Positions 1 to 6,587 of a stretch of 9,704 nt of DNA are shown here, piece by piece. A program made the position numbers and the translations under genes. Under the pieces are notes generated by a model. That model was given only the letters and a program-made list of their open reading frames with translations, ran no database searches and was not told the DNA's origin. This stretch comes from Flavobacteriaceae bacterium. GTDB lineage: Bacteria; Bacteroidota; Bacteroidia; Flavobacteriales; Flavobacteriaceae. The stretch is from NCBI GenBank assembly GCA_030618945.1, contig JAUXCI010000077.1, positions 1-9,704 on the forward strand. The letters are read 5' to 3'. How positions within the stretch are numbered: the first letter of the stretch is position 1; each line of letters begins with the position of its first letter.

Positions 1-140
1 TTCAAGGAAAACCATTAGCACAACATTTTTGACTCAAAAAACCCTTAAAATAACCTGTTATTAATCATGTTTTTTTAATTCAAAACTAATGCACTACTGA
101 TTTTCTGTGTTTAATATTTTAAATCGAACTCAGGTTAATA
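1..140. repeat. Left copy of inverted terminal repeat (possible insertion sequence end)
   Basis: This stretch matches the reverse complement of 9565-9703 over its whole length, with three mismatches (left positions 24, 122 and 124) and a one-base difference in a T run (seven T at 70-76 against six). The match stops sharply after position 140, six bases inside the carboxypeptidase gene, and runs to the window edge, so the outer end is unseen. It holds a small palindrome around 26-40 and an AT-rich hairpin at 36-76. A short open frame enters from the edge and stops at 30-32, ending in QGKPLAQHF. A sharp inner edge next to a gene, two near-identical copies and a frame running in from outside suit the end of an insertion sequence (an IS982-type end is my guess from memory), but no transposase is visible. 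Confidence 0.9.
36..76. terminator. AT-rich bidirectional terminator-like hairpin in left repeat
   Basis: An A tract plus C (36-42) pairs with a G plus T tract (69-76), and inside it TTAAaaTAAC (45-54) pairs with GTTATTAA (57-64) with a two-base bulge and a tiny loop. Read in either direction the stem ends in a run of T, so it could end the leftward helicase-carboxypeptidase transcript and also stop any transcript entering from outside. The stem is weak because it has few G-C pairs. Confidence 0.45.
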
Positions 141-1418
141 GGCTTCATATAATCTAGAAAAATAAACTTCCATTTCCTTTTTCCTGGCAACAGGCCCTCC
201 CTGAAAATGGTTGTTCATATAGCTGAATATGAGTAAAGTTCCTTTTTTAGTAATCAAATAACCGCTTAAACTATAGTTGTTTGATAAAGAACCCGACTTT
301 GCTCTAATAATTGGTTGTCCTTGGTAATTATTTTTAAGTGTACCTGATTTTCCTCCTTCTGGAAAATAAGCAAACAGTTTATCCCGAGGTATTTCTTTAT
401 ACATCTTTTGTAAAACATAAACCATACTGGCAGGAGTAAATAAATTATATCTCGATAAGCCTGAACCATCAACCCATCTGGGTTTTTGAGGAATTTCTTT
501 TAAGTAATTATCCAAAGTGTATTGAATACCCTCTGCGACATTAAATTTTCCAATAGTTTTATTAGCCACCTGCAGCATCAATTGCTCGGCAATAAAATTG
601 TCGCTATCCACGAGCATTTTTGTAAAGAGCGTATCATAAGAAACTCTTTTAAAGGGTTTAAAAAAATATGATTCCTTGTAAGGTATCAGGGTTACCTTGG
701 CCCCCAGCTCTTGTCCTAACAAATCTGCAACCAGTTGGTTTGAAATTTTAAATGGAACCGTTTTATCAATATGAGCATCCGATTTCTTGAGGTAAAAAAG
801 ATTCTCTTCCGGCTCTCTTAAGGCTTGGAACTGGTCTACCATTTTTACCTTGTTCAAAAAGAAAGAAGGTATAACATGGAGGCTGTCTCCTGTCTTACTC
901 AGCTTAACTGTATTACCATAAACGGGAAAGATGCTCTTTTCGGGCATGTAATAATAAGGGAAATCATCCCAGGACCAACCGTCACCATATGGTGAATCTT
1001 CAATTTTCTCATCGATCAGGTAGATGTTCTCACTAGTTCTCCTTAAAAAATCCAGAGATTTTGTATTTATTGTATCCTCTAAAAATCCAGGATCTCCTGC
1101 TCCTCTTATGATGAGTGAGTCTTTTAAATTCGCATATTCAAAACTCACAACAGAATCTTTAAACGTTTTCCACGCCGAATAAAAAGTAAATAGCTTGGTA
1201 TTGGAAGCCGGTGTGAAATACTTGGAACCATGAAAATCAATGATCTTTTTTTCAGTTTTTGTATTATAGACCACGACACCTGTGAAATAATTATTATTGG
1301 CTGCTTCCTCTTCGAGCTCCTTTTGTATTTTTTTAGAAACCGAACATCCGGTTAACAAAACCGTGGAAAGAAACAATAATAAAAACTTATTCTTCAAAAT
1401 AGTCCTCTTTAAATCCAA
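135..1418 (-). CDS. dacB: D-alanyl-D-alanine carboxypeptidase/endopeptidase, S13 family (PBP4-type) lipoprotein
   Basis: A penicillin-binding protein of peptidase family S13, which removes the terminal D-Ala from peptidoglycan stem peptides or cuts peptide cross-links in the periplasm. The three active-site motifs are visible: SNTK at residues 72-75 (nucleophile Ser72, Lys75), SDN at 272-274 and KSG at 374-376. Family signatures GAGDP (106-110), GWSWDD (147-152) and DGSGLS (317-322) support the call. The N-terminus is a lipoprotein signal: basic residues, a hydrophobic stretch and lipobox LTGC with Cys25, so it is probably membrane-anchored. The start is TTG at 1418, overlapping the helicase end by 32 bases. 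A second TTG at 1397, preceded by AGAGGA five bases upstream and giving a tidy MKNKF signal peptide, is equally good and would cut the overlap to 11 bases. Its last Tyr codon and stop lie in the terminal repeat. Confidence 0.93.
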   Translation of the reverse strand: MDLKRTILKNKFLLLFLSTVLLTGCSVSKKIQKELEEEAANNNYFTGVVVYNTKTEKKIIDFHGSKYFTPASNTKLFTFYSAWKTFKDSVVSFEYANLKDSLIIRGAGDPGFLEDTINTKSLDFLRRTSENIYLIDEKIEDSPYGDGWSWDDFPYYYMPEKSIFPVYGNTVKLSKTGDSLHVIPSFFLNKVKMVDQFQALREPEENLFYLKKSDAHIDKTVPFKISNQLVADLLGQELGAKVTLIPYKESYFFKPFKRVSYDTLFTKMLVDSDNFIAEQLMLQVANKTIGKFNVAEGIQYTLDNYLKEIPQKPRWVDGSGLSRYNLFTPASMVYVLQKMYKEIPRDKLFAYFPEGGKSGTLKNNYQGQPIIRAKSGSLSNNYSLSGYLITKKGTLLIFSYMNNHFQGGPVARKKEMEVYFSRLYEAY

Positions 1419-2811
1419 TCAAAAATAATTTTTCCTGTGCACGGGTCACTGCAGTATAAAGCCATCTAAGATAAGCATTATTTTCACCCTCGGGTAAATA
1501 TGGCTGTTCAACAAAGACACGTTTCCATTGCCCTCCCTGAGTTTTATGACAAGTCATGGCATATGAAAATTTAACTTGTAAAGCGTTAAAATAAGGATTA
1601 TTCTTAATAGCGGTCATCCTTTTGAATTTCGAGCTTTCGTCGGCATAATCTTTAGCAATCTCGTGAAAAAGACGATTTGAATCTTCAAAAGAGAGTGATG
1701 GAGACTCGCTGTGTAAGGTATTTAACAAAAGAACCGTTTCAAAGGGTTGCTGCTGTTCATAATCAACTAGTCGCAATTTTACTTCCGCAAATTGAAAACC
1801 ATATAGATCCTTGTATGCAAAGATCTCTAAAATCTCACAAATATCTCCATTTGCAATAAAACTAACAGCCGAAGCATCTTTCAACCAAAAATAATTGTTT
1901 TTAACAATCATAATATAATCCCCTGTTGTGATCTCATTCTCGTAACCTAAAATGCTATTTCGAATTTGTTGGTTATATTGGTTTGCCCGCTTATTTGACC
2001 TTACTATAAAAACGGTGTTTTCAATGCCAGAGTCGTAGGCATTAAATATGGCATCCTGAATGTCATATCCATCAGATAACCTGATCAAATCCTTAAAATC
2101 AAGATCGAATTGAAATTGATTGTAAAGATTTTCTGATGACGCCTGTCTTATTTGTGTCGCACTATTAAGAATTCCTGATGATTCATGCTGACGCATGACT
2201 TCGTCAAGCTCCAAAGAATACACATCCAATCCAAATTGGCTTTCTAGGTTAGACTTATCGAGAGCTGGGCTAAGATCCAGTTTTACAGGAGGTAATTGCG
2301 CAGTATCCCCCACCAATATGAGTCGACAGTTTTTCCCTGAATACACGTAAAATATAAGATCATAAAGCAAGGAATTGTTTTCGAAAAAACTAGCATCAGG
2401 ATTTGTATCAGGGATCATTGATGCTTCGTCTACGATAAAAATCGTGTTTTGGTGTTTGTTTTTTTGCAGGACGAAGCTCATGCCCCCAGTTGAAGCTTTT
2501 TTGGGAAAATAGATTTTTTTATGAATAGTAAAAGCCTGCCTTTTGGCATAAGAACCCATCACTTTTGCTGCTCGTCCCGTAGGTGCCATTAAGACGGATT
2601 GAACTTCCACTGTAACTAAATTATTTACAACTGCACTTATGATGGATGTTTTGCCCGTTCCGGCATAACCTTTCATCAAAAATAATCCTTTAGCACCCCC
2701 ATTAAGAACAAAATCAGCCATTTTCCTTAAAAGTTCATTCTGTTTCAAGGTGGGCTGATAAGGGAAAGTCTTTACAAAAGCTTTATAGAGCTTTGCTACT
2801 TCATTCATCAT
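1387..2811 (-). CDS. RecD/Pif1-like superfamily 1B DNA helicase
   Basis: A 474-residue ATP-dependent DNA helicase of the SF1B group. Motifs run in the expected order: Walker A GYAGTGKT (48-55), motif Ia APTGRAAKVM (76-85), Walker B DEAS (128-131), motif III GDTAQLPPV (168-176), motif IV around VRSNKRANQYN (270-280), motif V CHKTQG (421-426) and motif VI YTAVTRAQEKLFL (452-464), the last two in a UvrD_C_2-type C-terminal domain. There are no RecBCD-partner features and it lacks the long N-terminal region of RecD2, so it is best called a compact stand-alone RecD-like or Pif1-like helicase, probably acting in replication or repair. The start is the first of two adjacent ATG codons. A TAnnTTTG element lies about 33 bases upstream. 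The carboxypeptidase gene follows with a coding overlap, so the two are likely co-transcribed, though their functions are unrelated. Confidence 0.92.
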   Translation of the reverse strand: MMNEVAKLYKAFVKTFPYQPTLKQNELLRKMADFVLNGGAKGLFLMKGYAGTGKTSIISAVVNNLVTVEVQSVLMAPTGRAAKVMGSYAKRQAFTIHKKIYFPKKASTGGMSFVLQKNKHQNTIFIVDEASMIPDTNPDASFFENNSLLYDLIFYVYSGKNCRLILVGDTAQLPPVKLDLSPALDKSNLESQFGLDVYSLELDEVMRQHESSGILNSATQIRQASSENLYNQFQFDLDFKDLIRLSDGYDIQDAIFNAYDSGIENTVFIVRSNKRANQYNQQIRNSILGYENEITTGDYIMIVKNNYFWLKDASAVSFIANGDICEILEIFAYKDLYGFQFAEVKLRLVDYEQQQPFETVLLLNTLHSESPSLSFEDSNRLFHEIAKDYADESSKFKRMTAIKNNPYFNALQVKFSYAMTCHKTQGGQWKRVFVEQPYLPEGENNAYLRWLYTAVTRAQEKLFLIGFKEDYFEE

Positions 2812-2843
2812 AAGTTTAATGATTACCTTTTTATCCGAGCATA

Positions 2844-2851
2844 CAAACGTA
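2844..2851 (-). promoter_or_regulatory. Bacteroidetes-type -7 element for the helicase gene
   Basis: On the minus strand the sequence reads TACGTTTG, an exact match to TAnnTTTG, the -7 element of the primary Bacteroidetes sigma factor. It would place the transcript start near 2837, leaving a leader of about 25 bases. I do not see a convincing TTTG -33 element at the usual distance. The rest of the 249-base divergent gap 2812-3060 shows only AT-rich sequence and the opposite-facing promoter. Confidence 0.5.
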
Positions 2852-3000
2852 AAGAGAAATAAAATAGTTCTATTGTGAAACCCCTAATAATATTATGCAA
2901 TTTATTGTTTATTTTTAGCCTCAATTAATATTTTATAAAACCATATTCATTTTTACTGCAAGGGATGTGAGATTTTTACAAGATAAACTAAAAATATTAC

Positions 3001-3030
3001 TTTCGTGATTCAAAAATTTTTGTAGATTTG
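3001..3030 (+). promoter_or_regulatory. Bacteroidetes-type promoter for the 3061-5154 operon
   Basis: TAGATTTG at 3023-3030 is an exact TAnnTTTG -7 element, and TTTCG at 3001-3005, 17 bases upstream, is an imperfect TTTG -33 element. Transcription would start near 3037, giving a short A-rich leader before the ATG at 3061, as is usual in this phylum. It faces away from the helicase promoter in the same gap. Confidence 0.55.
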
Positions 3031-3060
3031 CGAGTACCGTAATTTAAAATATACTAAAAA

Positions 3061-3792
3061 ATGATTTCTATTTTAATAATTATTGTGTCTATTCTGGCTG
3101 TTGGAGGACTAGCATACTTAATTGTAAATAAACTACCTGCTAAATTTAAACCTGTATTGTCATTAGTCTTATGGGTGGTCATTATATTCTTTGGCTATAA
3201 AATATACATGAGTATTATGCAGCCAATCCACTTTAATAAAATTAAAAAACAACGTTATGCCCTGGTAATAGAGAATCTTAAAACGATTCGAGATGCTGAA
3301 ATAGCTTATGCTGAGGTAAATAGACGATTTACTGATAACTACGAAACGCTTGTTAGCTTTATTGATACCGCGCAATTTGCCATTACAGAAGTTAAAAACA
3401 TAGTTGTTACTGAACAAAGAGGACGAATTACAATTGATGTTGAAAAGAGAATTGTTGATACGGTTGGTTTTGAGCCTGTAATCAATTCATTTGAGGGAAG
3501 AGACTATAAAAATATGATGAATGTTCCTGGAACTGATGCTAAATTCGAATTAAAGATCGGATCTGTTGAAAAGGTTCAAGGAGTTAAAGCATCTGTTTTT
3601 CAAGCAAAAATAGATAAAGAAGTTGTACTTCATGGCTTAAACAAGGATCTGATTCGTCAGGAAAAAGAAGCTTTAGGAGGTATAAATGTTCCTGGAGAAA
3701 GTATTGTTGTGGGCTCCTTGGAAGACGTTAATTCAAATGGCAACTGGCCTCCTTTCTATGATGGATCAAAAGAAGACTCAGGAGATAAATAA
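3061..3792 (+). CDS. Conserved hypothetical two-helix membrane protein
   Basis: A 243-residue protein I cannot name. Two hydrophobic helices (about residues 2-22 and 31-50) are followed by a soluble region of about 190 residues. The first part of that region, KKQRYALVIENLKTIRDAEIAYAEVNRRFTDNYETL split over 62-97, resembles the start of pseudopilin-like Bacteroidetes proteins, in which an amphipathic helix (IRDAEIAYAEVNRRF) is followed by a small beta domain. Glycine-rich and polar residues fill the C-terminus, which ends acidic and soluble. The first gene after a clear promoter, it overlaps the DUF3822 gene by 35 bases, so the two are probably translated together. The soluble part may lie on either face of the inner membrane. 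The pilin-like resemblance is from memory and unproven. Confidence 0.8.
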   Translation: MISILIIIVSILAVGGLAYLIVNKLPAKFKPVLSLVLWVVIIFFGYKIYMSIMQPIHFNKIKKQRYALVIENLKTIRDAEIAYAEVNRRFTDNYETLVSFIDTAQFAITEVKNIVVTEQRGRITIDVEKRIVDTVGFEPVINSFEGRDYKNMMNVPGTDAKFELKIGSVEKVQGVKASVFQAKIDKEVVLHGLNKDLIRQEKEALGGINVPGESIVVGSLEDVNSNGNWPPFYDGSKEDSGDK

Positions 3793-4612
3793 ATCTATAG
3801 ATTATAGCAATCTTTATGAAAATCAACTATCCATCCAACTTAGTTTGGATGGATTTTCTTTTTGTATCCTTAACCAAAAAGAAAACCTGATTCAAAAACT
3901 TGATCACATTTCTTTCAAGGATCTGTCTCCTACTCCGGAAAAACTTTTATCTAACGTCAAAAATTTGTTCGACAAAGAAAAAGACTTGCAAAAAAGGTAT
4001 GATTCAGTCATTATAAGCCACGTGAATCAACTTTCTGCCTTAGTCCCGAAGGCTTTGTTCGATGAGACCCGAATGAAGGATTATATCAAGTATTCTTTAA
4101 AAACCTTTGACAACGATTATATCGTTTATGATGAAATCGAAAATCACGATATGGTCAATGTTTATATTCCTTTCGTAAACGTCAATAATTTTTTCCTGGA
4201 AAGATTCGGGAGTTTTGAATACAGGCATTTTTCAAGCATTTTGATAACAAGCCTGTTAAAAACTTTTAAGTTTAGTGAGCACCCTCATATGTTTGCTCAT
4301 CTTGGTAAGAATCAATTTGAAATTGTGGTCATAGCCAACAACAAATTACTATTTTACAATAGTTTTACTTTTGAAGCAAAAGAAGATTTTATATATTATA
4401 TTTTGTTTACCGCAGAACAATTAGGCCTTAACCCGGAAACATTCGAATTGGTACTTGCCGGATTGATTTCAAAAGAAAGCGAGTTATTTAGTATCGCCTA
4501 TACTTATATCCGAAAAGTGAGTTTACTTGAGAACAGATTTAAATTCAAATTCCCGGGCCATGTTGACGAAAACACAAAACGCAGACATTTCACCTTATTA
4601 AATCATTTTTAA
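3758..4612 (+). CDS. DUF3822 family protein (predicted actin-like fold)
   Basis: A 284-residue cytoplasmic protein of the DUF3822 family, found almost only in Bacteroidetes and commonly next to rsmD. Family features seen here are the N-terminal beta hairpin LSIQLSLDGFSFCIL (about 24-38), the LVPKALFDE segment in the first half, and HLGKNQFEIVVI followed by LLFYNSF, FIYYILFTAEQLGL and FELVLAG in the second. From memory a family member from Bacteroides has an actin-like ATPase fold, but no phosphate-binding motif is obvious here and its role is unknown. The start is the ATG pair at 3758/3761. An upstream ATG at 3686 would only add residues read in the wrong frame of the previous gene. It ends TAATG with the rsmD start, implying coupled translation. 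A strong hairpin lies inside codons 24-34. Confidence 0.85.
   Translation: MMDQKKTQEINKSIDYSNLYENQLSIQLSLDGFSFCILNQKENLIQKLDHISFKDLSPTPEKLLSNVKNLFDKEKDLQKRYDSVIISHVNQLSALVPKALFDETRMKDYIKYSLKTFDNDYIVYDEIENHDMVNVYIPFVNVNNFFLERFGSFEYRHFSSILITSLLKTFKFSEHPHMFAHLGKNQFEIVVIANNKLLFYNSFTFEAKEDFIYYILFTAEQLGLNPETFELVLAGLISKESELFSIAYTYIRKVSLLENRFKFKFPGHVDENTKRRHFTLLNHF
3829..3863 (+). terminator. Terminator-like hairpin inside the DUF3822 coding region
   Basis: ATCCATCCAA (3829-3838) and TTGGATGGAT (3845-3854) form a perfect 10-bp stem with a six-base loop, followed on the plus strand by TTTCTTTTTG. This has the form of an intrinsic terminator. It starts 36 bases after the stop codon of the upstream membrane-protein gene, but lies within the conserved N-terminal hairpin region of the DUF3822 protein. 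It may lower transcription of the DUF3822 and rsmD genes, or be a by-product of codon choice. Confidence 0.4.
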
Positions 4613-5154
4613 TGCGAATTATATCAGGCAAAAATAAAGGGAAAAGAATCACTGCGCCAGGAAACCTTCCAGTCAGGCCAACAACAGACATGGCCAAAGA
4701 AGCTTTATTTAACATCCTCAACAATGATTATTACTTTGATCAAATAGCAGTATTGGACCTTTTTGCAGGTATTGGTAGTATTAGCCTCGAATTTGCATCC
4801 AGAGGAACCACTGACATTGTTTCTGTAGATTCCTATCCCGGGTGTGTAAAATTTTTGGAAAAGATTAATACTGAACTCCAAAATAGCATTGAAACGATTA
4901 GAAGTGATGCCTTTGTGTTTTTGGAAAAGTCAAACAGAACTTTTGATGTTATTTTTGCGGATCCCCCTTACGAAATTGAGGTAGAAAAATTACAAAAATT
5001 AGTCAACCTTGTTTTTGACCGTGGTCTACTGCTTCCTGATGGTACGCTGATCATTGAACATGCCAGAAAAACAGATTTATCTATGCTTCAAAATTTTAAT
5101 CGGGTAAGAAAATACGGAGGAAATCTATTTAGTTTTTTCAGTATTAAAGAATAA
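4612..5154 (+). CDS. rsmD: 16S rRNA (guanine(966)-N(2))-methyltransferase RsmD
   Basis: RsmD uses S-adenosylmethionine to methylate N2 of G966 in 16S rRNA of the assembling 30S subunit. The 180-residue length is normal. Motifs are RIISGKNKGKRI at the N-terminus (2-13), RPTTDMAKEALFNIL (22-36), the SAM-binding loop LDLFAGIGSISLE (48-60), acidic Asp73 after the second strand, and the catalytic DPPY (117-120). The ATG shares a base with the stop of the DUF3822 gene (TAATG), so translation is likely coupled. It is the last gene of the rightward operon and converges on the LytTR regulator gene, with 41 bases between the stops and no strong terminator there. Confidence 0.97.
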   Translation: MRIISGKNKGKRITAPGNLPVRPTTDMAKEALFNILNNDYYFDQIAVLDLFAGIGSISLEFASRGTTDIVSVDSYPGCVKFLEKINTELQNSIETIRSDAFVFLEKSNRTFDVIFADPPYEIEVEKLQKLVNLVFDRGLLLPDGTLIIEHARKTDLSMLQNFNRVRKYGGNLFSFFSIKE

Positions 5155-5195
5155 ATTGTCAAAATCAGAGATACTGAAATTCAATTGAGACTACT

Positions 5196-5954
5196 TCAAT
5201 CCAGCCATTTCTTGAAATCTTTAACCTTTTCTCTGCTCACAATGATGTCGCTTTCAGAAAAATGATGCAGCTTAATTTGAAGCCTGCTATTCGTATAAGA
5301 TATGATATCTGAAATAGCCTCAACATGAACCAAAAACTTCCGGTTCACCCTAAAAAACTTTAAAGGATCCAATTCGTCTTCCAATTGTTCCAGGCTTAAA
5401 TCCATCAAGTAGTTTTTCCTATCTGAAGTAAAAGCATATGTGGCTTTATTTTCGCTGTAGATACACTCAATATTCCGGGTCTCAACAATTCTCAAATGCA
5501 TGCCTACTTTAATCGTGAATCTCTTTTTATACTCTCTATCTAATGGATTGACAAGTAGCCTTTTAATCTGATTTATATCAACTAAAATATCATGATTTTC
5601 AGGCTGGCTAATTTTAAATTTCTCTATGGCAACCAGCAGCTCTTCGTCATCTATCGGTTTGAGCAAATAATCGATGCTATTGAGTTTAAAAGCCTTAAGC
5701 GCATATTCATCATAGGCAGTCGTAAATATGATAGCACTCTTCACGGTTACCTGTTCAAATATTTCAAAAGAAAGCCCGTCTGACAATTGAATATCCAACA
5801 AAATAAGGTCTGGATGTTTATTGTTTTGAAACCAAGAGACTGCTTCGCTAACAGAATGCAACATGGCTTCCGCTTCAATATTTATTGCTGACAACATTCT
5901 TTGCAATCTCCTTGCGGATGGTTTTTCATCCTCGATTATAATAACCTTGATCAT
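5196..5954 (-). CDS. LytTR-family response regulator
   Basis: A 252-residue two-component response regulator of the LytR/AlgR type. The N-terminal receiver domain (about 1-120) has the acidic pair Glu8-Asp9, phosphoacceptor Asp54 in DLILLDIQL, Thr78/Thr79 and Lys99 in LLKPID, all the conserved phosphorylation residues. After a linker comes a LytTR DNA-binding domain (about 145-252) with the signature FFRVNRKFLVH. It is the last gene of the leftward operon with the LytS-type kinase and two 2TM proteins, starting 24 bases after the nearest 2TM gene, so the kinase is its likely partner. Candidate LytTR half-sites upstream of the operon suggest that it controls its own transcription. The ATG at 5954 is a good start right at the receiver domain. 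Confidence 0.95.
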   Translation of the reverse strand: MIKVIIIEDEKPSARRLQRMLSAINIEAEAMLHSVSEAVSWFQNNKHPDLILLDIQLSDGLSFEIFEQVTVKSAIIFTTAYDEYALKAFKLNSIDYLLKPIDDEELLVAIEKFKISQPENHDILVDINQIKRLLVNPLDREYKKRFTIKVGMHLRIVETRNIECIYSENKATYAFTSDRKNYLMDLSLEQLEDELDPLKFFRVNRKFLVHVEAISDIISYTNSRLQIKLHHFSESDIIVSREKVKDFKKWLD

Positions 5955-5978
5955 ATCACACGTTTTTACAAATCCAGT

Positions 5979-6299
5979 TTAATGTAATGAATCTTTATCC
6001 ATATACTCTTTAATTTTTCTGTTTTCCCAATCTTTTGAAAAAATGATATTTGTGCCAAAAACGTGCAACCAGTGACTAGCCAGACCAATACCCCAGAAAA
6101 ACCATACGGAAAATGATCCAAAATTAAAATGATCCAAACTAAAGGTACCCTCTGTAACAAACACTTTTATACTGCTTCCAAAGGTTAAAAAAATATTGAC
6201 AGCCAAGTACCAGAACAAGTGCCAGTAAAATCCTTTAATTTCCTTAACTCTTTTTTTAGCTCGTCTGTAGCGTTCTTCATTATTGAAATTCTCTTCCAT
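5979..6299 (-). CDS. 2TM-domain membrane protein
   Basis: A 106-residue protein of the 2TM family: a charged N-terminal helix with YRRAKKRVKEIKGFYWHL, two membrane helices separated by a short loop (about 27-46 and 63-83), and the family's closing motif WENRKIKEYM. It resembles the neighbouring 2TM protein and the C-terminus of the kinase, but is the most divergent of the three and has a longer inter-helix loop with an insertion around residues 45-60. The start lies two bases after the stop of the previous 2TM gene. 2TM proteins often sit with LytS/LytTR pairs in Flavobacteriia and may modulate the kinase, but no mechanism is known. It lies at the inner membrane with both ends presumably in the cytoplasm. 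Confidence 0.9.
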   Translation of the reverse strand: MEENFNNEERYRRAKKRVKEIKGFYWHLFWYLAVNIFLTFGSSIKVFVTEGTFSLDHFNFGSFSVWFFWGIGLASHWLHVFGTNIIFSKDWENRKIKEYMDKDSLH

Positions 6300-6301
6300 G
6301 A

Positions 6302-6583
6302 TTAAATATTTTTATCGTTATCCATTATTTCCTTGATTTTCCTTTTTTCCCAGGAAGAACTAACACCAAAAGTCATTAAGGCGTGAAGTGACAATCCTAT
6401 TCCCCATCCGAATATCGGAAACCAAAACCATTGATAATCCCAATAAGTCATATAGTTTACAAAAATTAAAAAGGGAATAACCACAATGTATGCAACCAAA
6501 TTTGAGTAAAACCCTTTGATCTTTTCAACGCGGTCAGCCGCCCTGAGATAATCTTCATTCCATTTTTTTTCGTCTGTTGTCAT
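6302..6583 (-). CDS. 2TM-domain membrane protein, close paralogue of the kinase C-terminus
   Basis: A 93-residue 2TM protein. The layout is a basic/acidic N-terminal helix with YLRAADRVEKIKGFY, a first membrane helix (NLVAYIVVIPFLIFVNY), a WxxQWFWFPxFGWG loop leading to the second helix, and the closing WEKRKIKEIM. About 44 of 80 aligned residues are identical to the C-terminal domain of the kinase just upstream, so the two arose by tandem duplication. The start chosen is ATG 6583, four bases after the kinase stop. An upstream ATG at 6685 would add 34 residues overlapping the kinase in another frame with no family match. It presumably works with the kinase in the membrane, but this is inferred from position only. 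Confidence 0.9.
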   Translation of the reverse strand: MTTDEKKWNEDYLRAADRVEKIKGFYSNLVAYIVVIPFLIFVNYMTYWDYQWFWFPIFGWGIGLSLHALMTFGVSSSWEKRKIKEIMDNDKNI

Positions 6584-6587
6584 GATA

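Noticed and set aside
2812..3060. A small RNA or riboswitch in the divergent gap
   Set aside because: No stable hairpin or known motif is visible; the gap is explained by two facing-away promoters and AT-rich sequence.
3686..3757. Upstream start for the DUF3822 gene
   Set aside because: The added 24 residues are a shifted reading of the preceding gene, and the ATG pair at 3758/3761 gives the normal family length.
5136..5179. Inverted repeat TTTCAGTAT/ATACTGAAA around the rsmD and LytTR gene ends as a shared terminator
   Set aside because: The stem is nine pairs, mostly A-T, with a 26-base loop and no T tract after it; repeats like this are expected by chance in AT-rich DNA of this length.
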